From contig UQPD01000014.1 of assembly GCA_900542795.1 (NCBI GenBank), positions 1-26,858 of the forward strand: DNA of 26,858 nt, given 5' to 3'. The position numbers and the translations under genes were made by a program. The notes under the pieces are model-generated. The model saw nothing but the letters and a program-made list of their open reading frames with translations, ran no database searches and was not told the DNA's origin. This stretch comes from an uncultured Prevotella sp. Its GTDB lineage: Bacteria; Bacteroidota; Bacteroidia; Bacteroidales; Bacteroidaceae. This document shows positions 1-7,221 of the stretch, in pieces. Every line of letters begins with the position of its first letter. The stretch's first letter is position 1.

Positions 1-99
1 TTTTCAATACTACCGCGTACCGCTGCGTGGTCGTGAGTTTATGATTTCGCTACGGCTTAAATATTAAGATAAAGGCCTATTTAACCCAAATCGGTCATT

Positions 100-168
100 A
101 GGATTTCTCTGTGTCGTACGGCAAAGAGAAATCCTTTAACGCGAGTTCGGGATAAGGATTGCGTTAAA
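100..168. repeat. Two adjacent small palindromes
   Basis: Two stem-loops lie end to end. The first pairs 100-110 with 125-135 (11 perfect base pairs, core GGATTTCTCT). The second pairs 135-142 with 161-168 (8 base pairs, TTTAACGC/GCGTTAAA) around a loop containing GTTCGGGATAA. The second ends exactly where AraC-like coding sequence begins, so it may mark the edge of an inserted repeat unit. They could also be a terminator for a gene left of the window. Bases 1-99 show no gene. Confidence 0.5.
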
Positions 169-330
169 AGCAAAAAACTGCTTGCAGAAAACGAATCCAT
201 TATAAAAGAGATTTCTGAAGAATTAGCTGTTGCCGATGCACCACAATTTGTAAAATTCTTCAAGAAAGAAACAGGAATGACACCAAGTCAGTTTAAAGAG
301 ACCTTAAAATTTTGTCTTTTCCCCACCGCT
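169..330 (+). pseudogene. AraC-family regulator, C-terminal HTH fragment
   Basis: Frame 1 reads KKLLAENESIIKEISEELAV and then FVKFFKKETGMTPSQFKET, the last helix-turn-helix of an AraC/XylS-type DNA-binding domain, including the family hallmark F-K-K-x-T-G-x-T-P. Only about 50 of the roughly 100 HTH-domain residues are present. There is no upstream partner domain: the same frame before base 169 reads unrelated sequence back to a stop at 82-84. Downstream the frame runs into phage sequence around base 310-335. I read it as a gene remnant trapped at a rearrangement junction, not a functional regulator. The exact ends are uncertain by 10-20 bases. Confidence 0.7.
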
Positions 331-333
331 CAT

Positions 334-375
334 TCGGTCATAGTTTTGCACCAAAAAGTACAAGACTATGACCGA
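334..375 (+). promoter_or_regulatory. Hairpin enclosing the portal gene start codon
   Basis: Bases 334-348 pair with 361-375 (15 pairs, one of them G-T; perfect core CGGTCATAGT/ACTATGACCG) around a 12-base loop. The ATG at 368-370 lies in the right arm, so in RNA the start codon would be sequestered. There is no T tract, so it is not a typical terminator. Confidence 0.5.
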
Positions 376-1672
376 TTTCAGTTACTTACACATAACAGGC
401 GTGAACGATCTGCCCGGCTATCATGCCGCGGCAGCGTTCACCACAAAGAGCAGCGAAGTTTTCAAGGAGGCGGAGGAGTTTTCACCGCGCCATGTGAGCG
501 ACAAGGTGAGCTATATGCCTTGGGGAGCGGACGATCAGATGCCGTATGACATTATCAATCTGATTGAGAGTGATGAGACACTGAGCACATGCCAGATGTT
601 CAATGCGGAGGTGTGCTATGGGAGCGGTTTGGTGTACCAGACTGATGAATGGTGCAAACGGAAAGTGGTGAATGAGGTCGAGGAGTTCTTCTTGGATAAC
701 GACATGGCGAGTTATTTCCTCGGTGTTTGCCAGGACTTCAAACACTTCGGCTTTGCCGTGAGCGTGATTATTCTCAATGAGCAAGGCAACAAGGTGGTGA
801 GGGTGCTGCGCAAGGAGGCTTGCTATGTTCGCTTTGCGCCTGCCAACAAGGAGGGCGTGATACCACAGGTGTTGTATGCGAATTGGCGCAACTCGGTGCG
901 GGCGGAACAGGTGGAGGTGATTCCACTGCTCAACCCGCAAAGTCCTTGGACGAACTTGCAAGCACAGGTGAAGAAGGGCAAACGCAAGTTTGCCGTGGTC
1001 AGCCGTGTGCCGACGCCTGACAGCACGTATTATCCCATTCCTTATTATGCCTCGCTCTTCAAGGGAAAGTGGTACAACATTAAGCAGCTCATCGGGGTGG
1101 CAAAGGAGGCTAAGCTGAAAAACTCTGCGCCTATCAAGTACCACATAGAGATTGCCAAATCGTTTTGGAGCAATATCTTCAAGGTGGAGGGCATTACCGA
1201 CCGCGTGAAGCAGCAGGAGCGAGTGAACGAGGAGAAGGACAATATCATCAACTTCCTCACGGGCATGGAGAACTCGGGCAAGGTGCTTTTCTCGGAGTTT
1301 TATGTGTCTCCTAATGGGGAGGAACAGCATGATGTGGTGATCAACAAAATTGAGACGGACAAGGAGGGTGGCGACTGGGCTACAGACATCATCGAGGCGG
1401 TGAACATGATGTGCTTTACCATGCGTGTGCACTCAAACCTTGTGGGTTCTGTGCCGGGCAAATCGCAAACGAACAATTCGGGCAGCGACAAGCGCGAACT
1501 TTATACGATTGCACAAGCCCTGCAAAAGCCGTATCACGACCTTTTGTTTAATGTGCACCGACTGATTATAAGGTTCAATAGGTGGGACGGGGCTTATCCC
1601 GACTGTCCGTTTATTCAGCTCACGACACTCGATGAAAATAAGGACGCAAAGCAGGTAAGCACAGAAGAGTAA
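368..1672 (+). CDS. Phage portal-like protein
   Basis: A 434-residue protein resembling the portal-type proteins of Bacteroidales prophages. Portals form the dodecameric ring at one capsid vertex through which DNA is packaged and to which the tail attaches. Supporting features are the N-terminal motif WGADDQMPYDII (about residues 52-63), an alpha/beta middle, and the C-terminal segment SNLVGSVPGKSQTNNSGSDK (about 356-375) followed by a helix with LYTIAQALQKPYHDLLF. I recognise these as typical of this phage family, but there is no catalytic signature to confirm the role. The start at 368 is the only ATG near the frame's beginning and lies inside a hairpin. The next gene is 36 bases downstream. 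A terminase large subunit usually precedes a portal; here the preceding DNA is an AraC remnant. Confidence 0.7.
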   Translation: MTDFSYLHITGVNDLPGYHAAAAFTTKSSEVFKEAEEFSPRHVSDKVSYMPWGADDQMPYDIINLIESDETLSTCQMFNAEVCYGSGLVYQTDEWCKRKVVNEVEEFFLDNDMASYFLGVCQDFKHFGFAVSVIILNEQGNKVVRVLRKEACYVRFAPANKEGVIPQVLYANWRNSVRAEQVEVIPLLNPQSPWTNLQAQVKKGKRKFAVVSRVPTPDSTYYPIPYYASLFKGKWYNIKQLIGVAKEAKLKNSAPIKYHIEIAKSFWSNIFKVEGITDRVKQQERVNEEKDNIINFLTGMENSGKVLFSEFYVSPNGEEQHDVVINKIETDKEGGDWATDIIEAVNMMCFTMRVHSNLVGSVPGKSQTNNSGSDKRELYTIAQALQKPYHDLLFNVHRLIIRFNRWDGAYPDCPFIQLTTLDENKDAKQVSTEE

Positions 1673-1692
1673 CTTTATAACCTCATAACCTA
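1668..1692 (+). repeat. 25-bp leader repeat, copy 1
   Basis: The 25 bases from AGTAACTTTATAACC onward are identical to 3357-3381. This copy begins at the portal stop codon and lies 17 bases ahead of the next ATG. See copy 2. Confidence 0.8.
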
Positions 1693-1708
1693 AAACCTCA
1701 AAACTACT

Positions 1709-2563
1709 ATGTCTCTGTTGATACCCGATAACAATGTGCTTCTGCAATTCGTTCCGAATGTGCTGAAGTCTGTGCAAGGCGAGACCTTGCTCTTTGATAA
1801 AATTGCACCGCACTTGGAGGTGGCGGAAGCGTGGCTCACGACCACGTTCCTCTCTGAGGCAGTCCTTGCGGAACTGCCCACACGCGATGCCAACAACAAG
1901 TTGTTGCATTACGCGCGTATGGCAGTGGTGGCAGAAGCCATGCTCCATGCCGTGCCACAATTGGATTTGGTACTTACGCCCAATGGCTTTGGTGTCGTTT
2001 CAAACACCAATATAGCCCCTGCCAGCAAGGAGCGCGTGGAACGCTTGCTCCTTTCATTGGAGAAAATGCGTGATGACACGCTTGCGGTATTGTTGCCGTT
2101 ACTGACGCAGGAAACGGCATGGGCGACAAGCGACCCATGCCAATACTTTGAGCAAACGCTTTACCCGTGGTTGGATCTGCCTCGGAAACTCGGCAGCATC
2201 GACCACTCTTGGCAACAATATCAAGTCATTCATGAGAAACAAGTCGCCATCGAGGAACGATTGGCGCATGATTTCTTCTCCTGTGAACTCTTGGCGACCC
2301 TGCGCCAAGCAGAGTTGTTGGGCAAATGGGGCGAGACCCCATCTGCGCCACACTACAAGCGTACCTGGAAGCATATCTTCGCGATTGAACTATATATGCT
2401 CCGCGAGGACGAAGTCCCCGTGCCATCTTGCATTGAGGTCGTAAACTCCCTCCGCAATTCGCCCGATGGTATTTTTGAGGAGTGGAAGCAGTCTGAAACC
2501 GCTGCGCTCTTTGAAAATCATGGGTACAAAAATGATAAGCGAAAGGGCGGTTATTGGTTTTAA
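1709..2563 (+). CDS. DUF6712-like phage structural protein
   Basis: A 284-residue protein with no predicted membrane segment. The stretch TPNGFGVVSNTNIAPAS (about residues 90-106) followed by KERVERL is the hallmark I associate with the DUF6712 family of Bacteroidales phages, which usually sits beside portal and head-tail genes. Its exact role is not established; head-tail connector or head-completion protein is an inference from position. The rest is mostly helical and ends in a basic tail, NDKRKGGYWF. The start at 1709 follows the first copy of the 25-bp leader repeat. The gap to the next gene contains a hairpin at 2585-2615. Confidence 0.65.
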   Translation: MSLLIPDNNVLLQFVPNVLKSVQGETLLFDKIAPHLEVAEAWLTTTFLSEAVLAELPTRDANNKLLHYARMAVVAEAMLHAVPQLDLVLTPNGFGVVSNTNIAPASKERVERLLLSLEKMRDDTLAVLLPLLTQETAWATSDPCQYFEQTLYPWLDLPRKLGSIDHSWQQYQVIHEKQVAIEERLAHDFFSCELLATLRQAELLGKWGETPSAPHYKRTWKHIFAIELYMLREDEVPVPSCIEVVNSLRNSPDGIFEEWKQSETAALFENHGYKNDKRKGGYWF

Positions 2564-2584
2564 CTTGTCTTTTCTCTCAAATAG

Positions 2585-2615
2585 ATGCTTCCATACTTTC
2601 GCGGTATGGAAGCAT
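2585..2615 (+). promoter_or_regulatory. Perfect 12-bp hairpin at a gene start
   Basis: ATGCTTCCATAC (2585-2596) and GTATGGAAGCAT (2604-2615) are perfect inverted repeats around a 7-base loop, followed by TTTT at 2615-2618. It looks like an intrinsic terminator or attenuator with a short T tract. The likely ATG of the next gene (2606) is in its right arm, so it could also hide that start codon. Confidence 0.6.
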
Positions 2616-3361
2616 TTTCTATTTCTCTGCCTAAGTCATGGTCGGAACTGTCCGACCAGCAACTGCGGTTTTTCTTTCGACAAGTCGCACGCGATTTGAC
2701 GATGAACGAGGTGTTAGCCCTTTGCGTTTGCAAATGGGCTGAAATTGTTGTGCTCTGTCATGCAGACAAACACTCCTGTTTGGTAAAGGACAGGAAAAGC
2801 AAACGCCAAGTGATGCTTGCCGATTGGCAAATCACCTTTGCTGCGCGACAATTGGCTTTCTTGGAAAGTTTCGCGCCCCAACCTGTGCGCATTTCTGTTA
2901 TTTGCGGTGCATCGGCAGTCACTGCCGATTTGCAAACCGTCCCCTTTGAGGACTATCTTGCTTGCGAGAACTATTACCAAGGTTTTCTGCACACGCAAAG
3001 CATGGAATGCCTTGCGGAGATGGCGCATTTGCTTTATCCGAAACTTTCGGACAAAGCTTGTTTGGAGAAAGCAGAACTGCTTTCTGTATTTTATTGGTTC
3101 GCTTCTGTCAAAGCGAACTTCACCCGTATGTTCCCACATTTCTTCACCAACATACCCCAAGAGAAAAGCAATCTCTTGGGGAGTGCGGATTTGGGTGTCG
3201 GAGAGGAACTCCGACAGGCAATGAACGCACAAATCCGTGCGCTCACAGGAGGCGACATTACCAAGGAGGCAGCCATTCTGCGAATGGACTGCTGGCGTGC
3301 CTTGACGGAGCTTGATGCCAAGGCACAAGAAGCACAAGAACTGCGCAACCAACTAAAGTAA
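2606..3361 (+). CDS. Phage protein of unknown function, late region
   Basis: 251 residues from this start. It opens MEAFSISLPKSWSELSDQQL, rich in the Ser/Leu pattern typical of a conserved Bacteroidales prophage family, and ends in a helical segment LTGGDITKEAAILRMDCWRA then LTELDAKAQEAQELRNQ that I also recognise from those prophages. An in-frame ATG at 2585 would add seven residues encoded entirely by the hairpin arm and loop, so I prefer 2606. Position between head-connector and head-tail joining genes suggests a virion assembly or chaperone role, but no function can be read from the sequence. The central part is Cys- and Phe-rich and has no transmembrane pattern. The second copy of the 25-bp leader repeat begins at its last codons. 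Confidence 0.7.
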   Translation: MEAFSISLPKSWSELSDQQLRFFFRQVARDLTMNEVLALCVCKWAEIVVLCHADKHSCLVKDRKSKRQVMLADWQITFAARQLAFLESFAPQPVRISVICGASAVTADLQTVPFEDYLACENYYQGFLHTQSMECLAEMAHLLYPKLSDKACLEKAELLSVFYWFASVKANFTRMFPHFFTNIPQEKSNLLGSADLGVGEELRQAMNAQIRALTGGDITKEAAILRMDCWRALTELDAKAQEAQELRNQLK

Positions 3362-3381
3362 CTTTATAACCTCATAACCTA
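3357..3381 (+). repeat. 25-bp leader repeat, copy 2
   Basis: Identical to 1668-1692. In both places it begins at a stop codon and leads into the next gene; here its last base is the first base of the ATG at 3381. It may be a translation-initiation leader or a late-gene regulatory site. It contains no Bacteroidetes TAnnTTTG promoter element. Confidence 0.8.
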
Positions 3382-3881
3382 TGAACTTAAAACTTAGCTC
3401 TTGGAATGCCACAAACTTCTTCCGTGACCTCACGGCCCGCAACAAGTTTGCCACCGCACAAGGCTTTTCTTTTTGCCGCGTGTCGGGTTTGGAAGGCTTT
3501 GAAGAAGCACTTCAATCCATGCAAAGCACCACAGCTTTTGTCTGCGTGAGCGACATGAGCCAGGGCTATATCGCACTCGCCAACACCCCACGCACAAGGC
3601 GCGTAAAAACCATCTTTCTTGCCATGCGCCATGCCATAGATGACATGGAGGCAAGGCTAAGCTGCATGGAAACACTCCGAGAGTTGTTCCGACAATTCAT
3701 GAGCCAACTCATTCTTGAACGGACACGATTAGAACAATCGTGCATTTACTTCGATGAACGCATCACGTTCAACGAGATGAACGAGTATTTCTTTTCGGGC
3801 TGCGCTTGTGCCTATTTCCAAATAGCTGTGGACACGTTCACGGATTTAAGATACAATGCAGATGAGTGGAACAACGAATGA
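3381..3881 (+). CDS. Small phage head-tail protein, function unknown
   Basis: 166 residues. The C-terminal part, FNEMNEYFFSGCACAYFQIA followed by VDTFTDLRYNADEW, is a conserved-looking signature I associate with Bacteroidales prophage late genes. It overlaps the following gene by 26 bases (3856-3881), which suggests translational coupling and a shared assembly role. By size and position it could be a head-completion or tail-terminator protein. No enzymatic motif or membrane segment is visible. The ATG at 3381 directly abuts the 25-bp leader repeat. Confidence 0.65.
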   Translation: MNLKLSSWNATNFFRDLTARNKFATAQGFSFCRVSGLEGFEEALQSMQSTTAFVCVSDMSQGYIALANTPRTRRVKTIFLAMRHAIDDMEARLSCMETLRELFRQFMSQLILERTRLEQSCIYFDERITFNEMNEYFFSGCACAYFQIAVDTFTDLRYNADEWNNE

Positions 3882-4299
3882 TGCCGAGCAACGTGCCTTT
3901 TCCGAACGCGAAAAGTTCGTCACGGCTTTCAATGAAACCATGCTCAAAATATGGAAAGAGCAAATGACCTTGCTCGATGTGATTGACACAGGTGCCTTGC
4001 TCGCTTCGCCCAAGTCGTTACCGCTCCGTGCCGACGGGCGGTTCATGGAACTCGGGTTAAGTCAGTCTTTTTTAGAGTACGGACTTTGGCAGAACTTTGG
4101 TACGGGTAAGGAGATCCCTCGCGGTAACAATGGGGACATCGGCAGGGAGCGCAAGCGCAAAAAGAAACCTTGGTTTTCGCGCAAGTATTACGCTTCTGTC
4201 ATGAACCTAAGGGACTTCCTTGCTGACAACATGGCCAAAGAATTTGTGGGCGTGGTAGCCCAATCTTTGGACGATAAGTACCTCAGATACAATCATTAG
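3856..4299 (+). CDS. Phage head-tail joining protein, gp10/neck-like
   Basis: 147 residues. The middle reads SFLEYGLWQNFGTGKEI and then a very basic stretch RERKRKKKPWFSRKYYASV. The short aromatic/Gly motif followed by a basic loop and C-terminal helix is what small head-tail joining (HK97 gp10 or neck) proteins look like, and the position before the tail fibre agrees; the assignment is by pattern only. The start could be 3856 or the second in-frame ATG at 3862. It begins inside the previous gene and ends 3 bases before the next. Confidence 0.6.
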   Translation: MQMSGTTNDAEQRAFSEREKFVTAFNETMLKIWKEQMTLLDVIDTGALLASPKSLPLRADGRFMELGLSQSFLEYGLWQNFGTGKEIPRGNNGDIGRERKRKKKPWFSRKYYASVMNLRDFLADNMAKEFVGVVAQSLDDKYLRYNH

Positions 4300-4302
4300 C
4301 TT

Positions 4303-5685
4303 ATGAACACGACAAACATAACCAAGCAAATCACGGCTTTTCGGGCATTAAGCACCGAAGCCGCCATCACGCCCGAAAATTTGGGCGTGATATTGCAAGC
4401 CTTGGCAGACTTGCTCTCTGCTGCCGCAACAAATACGGACTTGCAATCCCTCACGGCTTGGAAAGCCAATCTTTTGAAACTCTCCACGTTGTTGCAGAGC
4501 ATCAGTCTCGGGACTGTCGGCACAGACAAGGTCTGTCTGTCCGTCATTCAGGGCAATACCGCAAGTGGTGTGCTGCAACGACAGGCAGACAACATAATCC
4601 TCAAAGCCGCCACCACCGCACAAGCCGGGGTGATGTCCGCTGCACAGGTGCAGAGCCTTACAAGTTGCACCGAGGACATGGCAAGGGCAAAGCTTGCCAT
4701 CTCCAACAGCAACACAAACATTGCTTCCCTAAAATCATGGAAAACCAAGTTGGGCGAAGCCAAGCAAGTCATTCAGCACTTCAAGTTGGGGGAAGTGAAC
4801 AAGGTGAGTGTGGCATTTTCTGCCACGCTCCTAAACATGGTCACGGGGGAACTGAAAAGCATCAACAATGCTTTTGTCCTCCCTGCCGCCACCTCTTCGA
4901 GTGCGGGCGTGATGACCGCTGCACAGGTGCAACAGCTCAACAAGTATTATGACCACGTCTGCGACATCGACAAGGCGGTGTCCGCTGTCACAGACACCAT
5001 AGCCACTTCCCTTGCTTATACAGGCAGTTCGCGCGTGTTAGCGGCAAGCAATGCCGCAGGCACGCAACTGTTCAGCGTCACATTGCCTATGGCTACGGCA
5101 AGCGTGCCGGGATTAACCACCACACGTGCCGTGACCGATGTGCAGAATGCCTTGAACACGCGCGTCAAGGAGTTGGGCAATTTCTTGGAAGAAACAGCTG
5201 CGCTCAATGCCTTGCGCGACCCTTCAATTTCGGGCAATGCCGAAATTGTGGTGGCGCACCTCACGTACCAGAAGCACATGAGCATCACGCTCATTCAGAA
5301 CATCGAGAACGACTACTGCCGACAAATCATATTCAACCATGCCAAAGTGTTCCAGCGTGCCATCTACTTTACGGGCAGCGACCGCAAGACGATAAGCTAT
5401 GCCGAGGACTGGGGCTGTCTGTTCCCTGACCGCATGGCATGGGACGTGAACACGAACAAGTACGTGCTCTCGCAGTTTGGCATGAAGTTCAATGCGCTTT
5501 ACACGGACGCCATTCCGTTAGCCAGTTCCACAACGGACGGTCTCATGAGCAAGGGGGATAAAAAGACACTGGACGCCACTTCAACAGACTTGGTAAACCT
5601 CTACAACATGATCATGACGCTTGGCGAGCGCGTGGACGACTTGGAAAACAAAATGAAAACTGTTCAGACAAAGCTGAACGCTTGA
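4303..5685 (+). CDS. Phage tail fibre or receptor-binding protein
   Basis: 460 residues, rich in Ala, Thr, Ser, Asn and Gln. A short repeat recurs: TTAQAGVMSAAQVQSL (about 104-119), TSSSAGVMTAAQVQQL (about 197-212), ATASVPGLTTTRAV (about 264-277), and STTDGLMSKGDKKTL near residue 410. Repeats of this A-G-V-M-[ST]-A-A type occur in Bacteroidales phage tail fibres, where they form trimeric shafts. The last 30 residues form a heptad coiled coil (LYNMIMTLGERVDDLENKMK), consistent with a trimerisation or attachment tip. Its location before the lysis genes and before the tape measure is atypical for siphophages. It would act at the tail tip in host recognition. Confidence 0.65.
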   Translation: MNTTNITKQITAFRALSTEAAITPENLGVILQALADLLSAAATNTDLQSLTAWKANLLKLSTLLQSISLGTVGTDKVCLSVIQGNTASGVLQRQADNIILKAATTAQAGVMSAAQVQSLTSCTEDMARAKLAISNSNTNIASLKSWKTKLGEAKQVIQHFKLGEVNKVSVAFSATLLNMVTGELKSINNAFVLPAATSSSAGVMTAAQVQQLNKYYDHVCDIDKAVSAVTDTIATSLAYTGSSRVLAASNAAGTQLFSVTLPMATASVPGLTTTRAVTDVQNALNTRVKELGNFLEETAALNALRDPSISGNAEIVVAHLTYQKHMSITLIQNIENDYCRQIIFNHAKVFQRAIYFTGSDRKTISYAEDWGCLFPDRMAWDVNTNKYVLSQFGMKFNALYTDAIPLASSTTDGLMSKGDKKTLDATSTDLVNLYNMIMTLGERVDDLENKMKTVQTKLNA

Positions 5686-5711
5686 TAATACTTACCTAAA
5701 TGTAACGAACA

Positions 5712-6002
5712 ATGACTAAACCCAAAGTAAGCATTCAATTTTGGTCCGCCCTCGCCATGCTCGTAGGCGGCTATGCCCTCGCAGTCGCAGGGTTCATCAC
5801 ACCGCCCAAAGGCGAAATCTCGGACTCTGTCCTGTGGATTTTCTCACAATGTCTCATCTATGCTGGCTCAATCTTCGGAGTAAGCATTTACTATGGTCGT
5901 AAGGTCACACAATTGCAAGACAAGATTGGTGAAACAATAGACAAGGCCATCAAGGAGGAGGAACAGAAGTTGAACAATTCTAACACTAAATCTCATGCGT
6001 AA
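5712..6002 (+). CDS. Phage holin-like small membrane protein
   Basis: 96 residues with two hydrophobic segments, about 9-30 (ALAMLVGGYALAVAGFI) and 41-62 (LWIFSQCLIYAGSIFGVSIY), then a charged C-terminal tail KEEEQKLNN. Size, two-segment topology and charged tail fit a holin, the inner-membrane protein that forms lesions and times lysis. It overlaps the amidase gene by 8 bases. The assignment depends on this cassette context; no family signature is strong enough alone. Confidence 0.75.
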   Translation: MTKPKVSIQFWSALAMLVGGYALAVAGFITPPKGEISDSVLWIFSQCLIYAGSIFGVSIYYGRKVTQLQDKIGETIDKAIKEEEQKLNNSNTKSHA

Positions 6003-6396
6003 AATCACCGAAATCATCATACACTGCAGTGCTACTCCCGAAGGCAAGGACTTCACGGTGGACGACATTCGTCGTTGGCACTTGGCACGCCATTTTGCCG
6101 ACATCGGTTATCACTATGTCATCTATCGGGACGGCAGCGTCCACAAGGGACGTGCTGAGAACATAGCTGGCGCCCATTGCCTGGGGCATAATGCCCACAG
6201 CATTGGCATCTGTTACATCGGTGGTGTGGCCAAGGACGGAAAAACGCCCAAGGACACACGCACTCCGCAGCAGAAGACTGCTTTGCGGCAGTTGGTGAAC
6301 CAACTGAAATTTTATTATCCCCATGCAACTGTGCATGGGCACAATGAGTTTTCAAGCAAAGCTTGCCCTTCATTCAATGTACAGAAAGACCTATGA
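5995..6396 (+). CDS. N-acetylmuramoyl-L-alanine amidase (phage endolysin)
   Basis: 133 residues, the size of a single Amidase_2 domain such as T7 lysozyme (about 150). It cleaves the amide bond between MurNAc and L-Ala in peptidoglycan. Zinc ligands are visible as H10 (IIIHCSAT), H116 (VHGHNEF) and C124 (KACPSF); H116 and C124 are 8 apart, as in T7 lysozyme (H122, C130). K122, two before the cysteine, matches T7 K128, and the GYHYVIYRDG strand supplies the conserved tyrosine. There is no signal peptide, so it needs a holin for release, which the upstream gene provides. The last codons overlap the next start as ATGA. Confidence 0.93.
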   Translation: MRKITEIIIHCSATPEGKDFTVDDIRRWHLARHFADIGYHYVIYRDGSVHKGRAENIAGAHCLGHNAHSIGICYIGGVAKDGKTPKDTRTPQQKTALRQLVNQLKFYYPHATVHGHNEFSSKACPSFNVQKDL

Positions 6397-6920
6397 AAGC
6401 CAGTCTCCTTCCCATAATCATGTGGCTGTGCCTACTCACTTCGTGCCGCAGTACGCACAAAGTCACAAGCACGAACACGTTTGCCACGGACTCCGCTATA
6501 CAAGTGCAGCGGCATCAGTGGCAAACGTCACGCATTGATTCGGTGTGGCGGCACACCGAACTTTTGTTCGACAGCTGCATCGTGAGCTTCGGGGTTGGAG
6601 CAGAGACTCCAACTATCGAAGCTCCCCATGCGCTGCAAGGTGCTTCTAACGCCAAGGCGCAAAGAACTTCCCGGCAAAAGCCGCAATCCATTCGCATCTA
6701 TGGCGCACACCTTTCGTCAAGCCGAAAGGAGAGCGCCAAGACAGAGACAAATGAGGAAGACAGCCTCGCTGCGACTCGGCAATCTTCCGCCAACATGGTT
6801 CAGCAGAGGGAGTCCATGGCGAGACCATGGACTTTTCCTGTCAAGTTAATCTTGACCTTGGTATTTCTTGCAGCCTTAGCTGCCTTTTGGTGGTGCCATC
6901 GTCGGGACTCCGATGCTTGA
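6393..6920 (+). CDS. Spanin-like lipoprotein, candidate u-spanin
   Basis: 175 residues from the ATG at 6393, which overlaps the amidase stop as ATGA. The N-terminus MKASLLPIIMWLCLLTSC is a lipoprotein signal with lipobox L-T-S-C18. The middle is hydrophilic, Ser/Thr/Gln-rich and likely extended. Near the C-terminus there is a transmembrane segment, VKLILTLVFLAALAAFWW, followed by a short basic tail CHRRD. A lipid-anchored N-terminus plus a C-terminal inner-membrane anchor is the architecture of unimolecular spanins (phage T1 gp11), which span the periplasm and fuse the membranes in the last step of lysis. Position after holin and endolysin agrees. The role is inferred from topology only; a longer in-frame start at 6363 would spoil the signal peptide. 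Confidence 0.7.
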   Translation: MKASLLPIIMWLCLLTSCRSTHKVTSTNTFATDSAIQVQRHQWQTSRIDSVWRHTELLFDSCIVSFGVGAETPTIEAPHALQGASNAKAQRTSRQKPQSIRIYGAHLSSSRKESAKTETNEEDSLAATRQSSANMVQQRESMARPWTFPVKLILTLVFLAALAAFWWCHRRDSDA

Positions 6921-6930
6921 ATTTCTTTAA

Positions 6931-6976
6931 TGGGCTAAACACCTTTTCATGCTTCAAAGGAGATTAGCCCACGTTT
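6931..6976 (+). terminator. Hairpin terminator after the lysis cassette (family 1 hairpin a)
   Basis: TGGGCTAA (6931-6938) pairs with TTAGCCCA (6964-6971). An inner stem CCTTT/AAAGG (6942-6946 with 6956-6960) closes the 9-base loop TCATGCTTC, and CGTTTT follows. It lies 10 bases after the spanin stop and probably ends the late-lysis transcript. Confidence 0.7.
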
Positions 6977-7015
6977 TAGCAGAAAGGCTTCTCAGGGTTC
7001 AAAGCCATTCCGTTC

Positions 7016-7140
7016 AAGCCCAATCCACCCTTTCATGCTTCAAGGGAGGTTGGGCTTCTTTCATGTGCGGACCTACTTTTCATGCTTCAAAGTCAGTCCG
7101 TTAAGCCCACATCACCTTTCTCGTACCTCGAAAGAAGATG
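7016..7140 (+). ncRNA. Array of three more hairpins (family 1 b-d)
   Basis: Hairpin b (7016-7057) has outer stem AAGCCCAA/TTGGGCTT and inner CCCTT/AAGGG. Hairpin c (7068-7100) has CGGAC/GTCCG and inner ACTTT/AAAGT. Both carry the loop TCATGCTTC seen in hairpin a. Hairpin d (7110-7140) has CATC/GATG and CTTTC/GAAAG with the related loop TCGTACCTC. Outer stems differ completely while staying paired, and inner pairs covary (T-A to C-G, C-G to A-T). This suggests selection on RNA structure or a site bound at the loop. No class of known RNA is recognised. Confidence 0.6.
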
Positions 7141-7156
7141 CAGGTTCTATTGTTGG

Positions 7157-7213
7157 CGGACAGGCTACGTGCCTCGCCAGTCCGTTTTACCGCACAGCGT
7201 GCCTTTTTTAGGC
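7157..7213 (+). other. Two minor stem-loops
   Basis: CGGAC (7157-7161) can pair with GTCCG (7180-7184), with an inner AGGC/GCCT stem around TACGT. GCCT (7201-7204) pairs with AGGC (7210-7213) across a T-rich loop. Alone they are weak; they matter only as part of a run of hairpins from 6931 to 7360. Confidence 0.35.
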
Positions 7214-7221
7214 AACAAAGC

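Noticed and set aside
1..367. Left attachment site matching the tRNA-Lys 3' end
   Set aside because: No stretch resembling GACTCGCTTGGGGTTCGAA is present here, so the left prophage boundary is not visible.
482..1432. 316-codon minus-strand frame opposite the portal gene
   Set aside because: Its His/Leu/Arg-rich text is typical of an antisense shadow; the + frame has coherent protein character and operon context.
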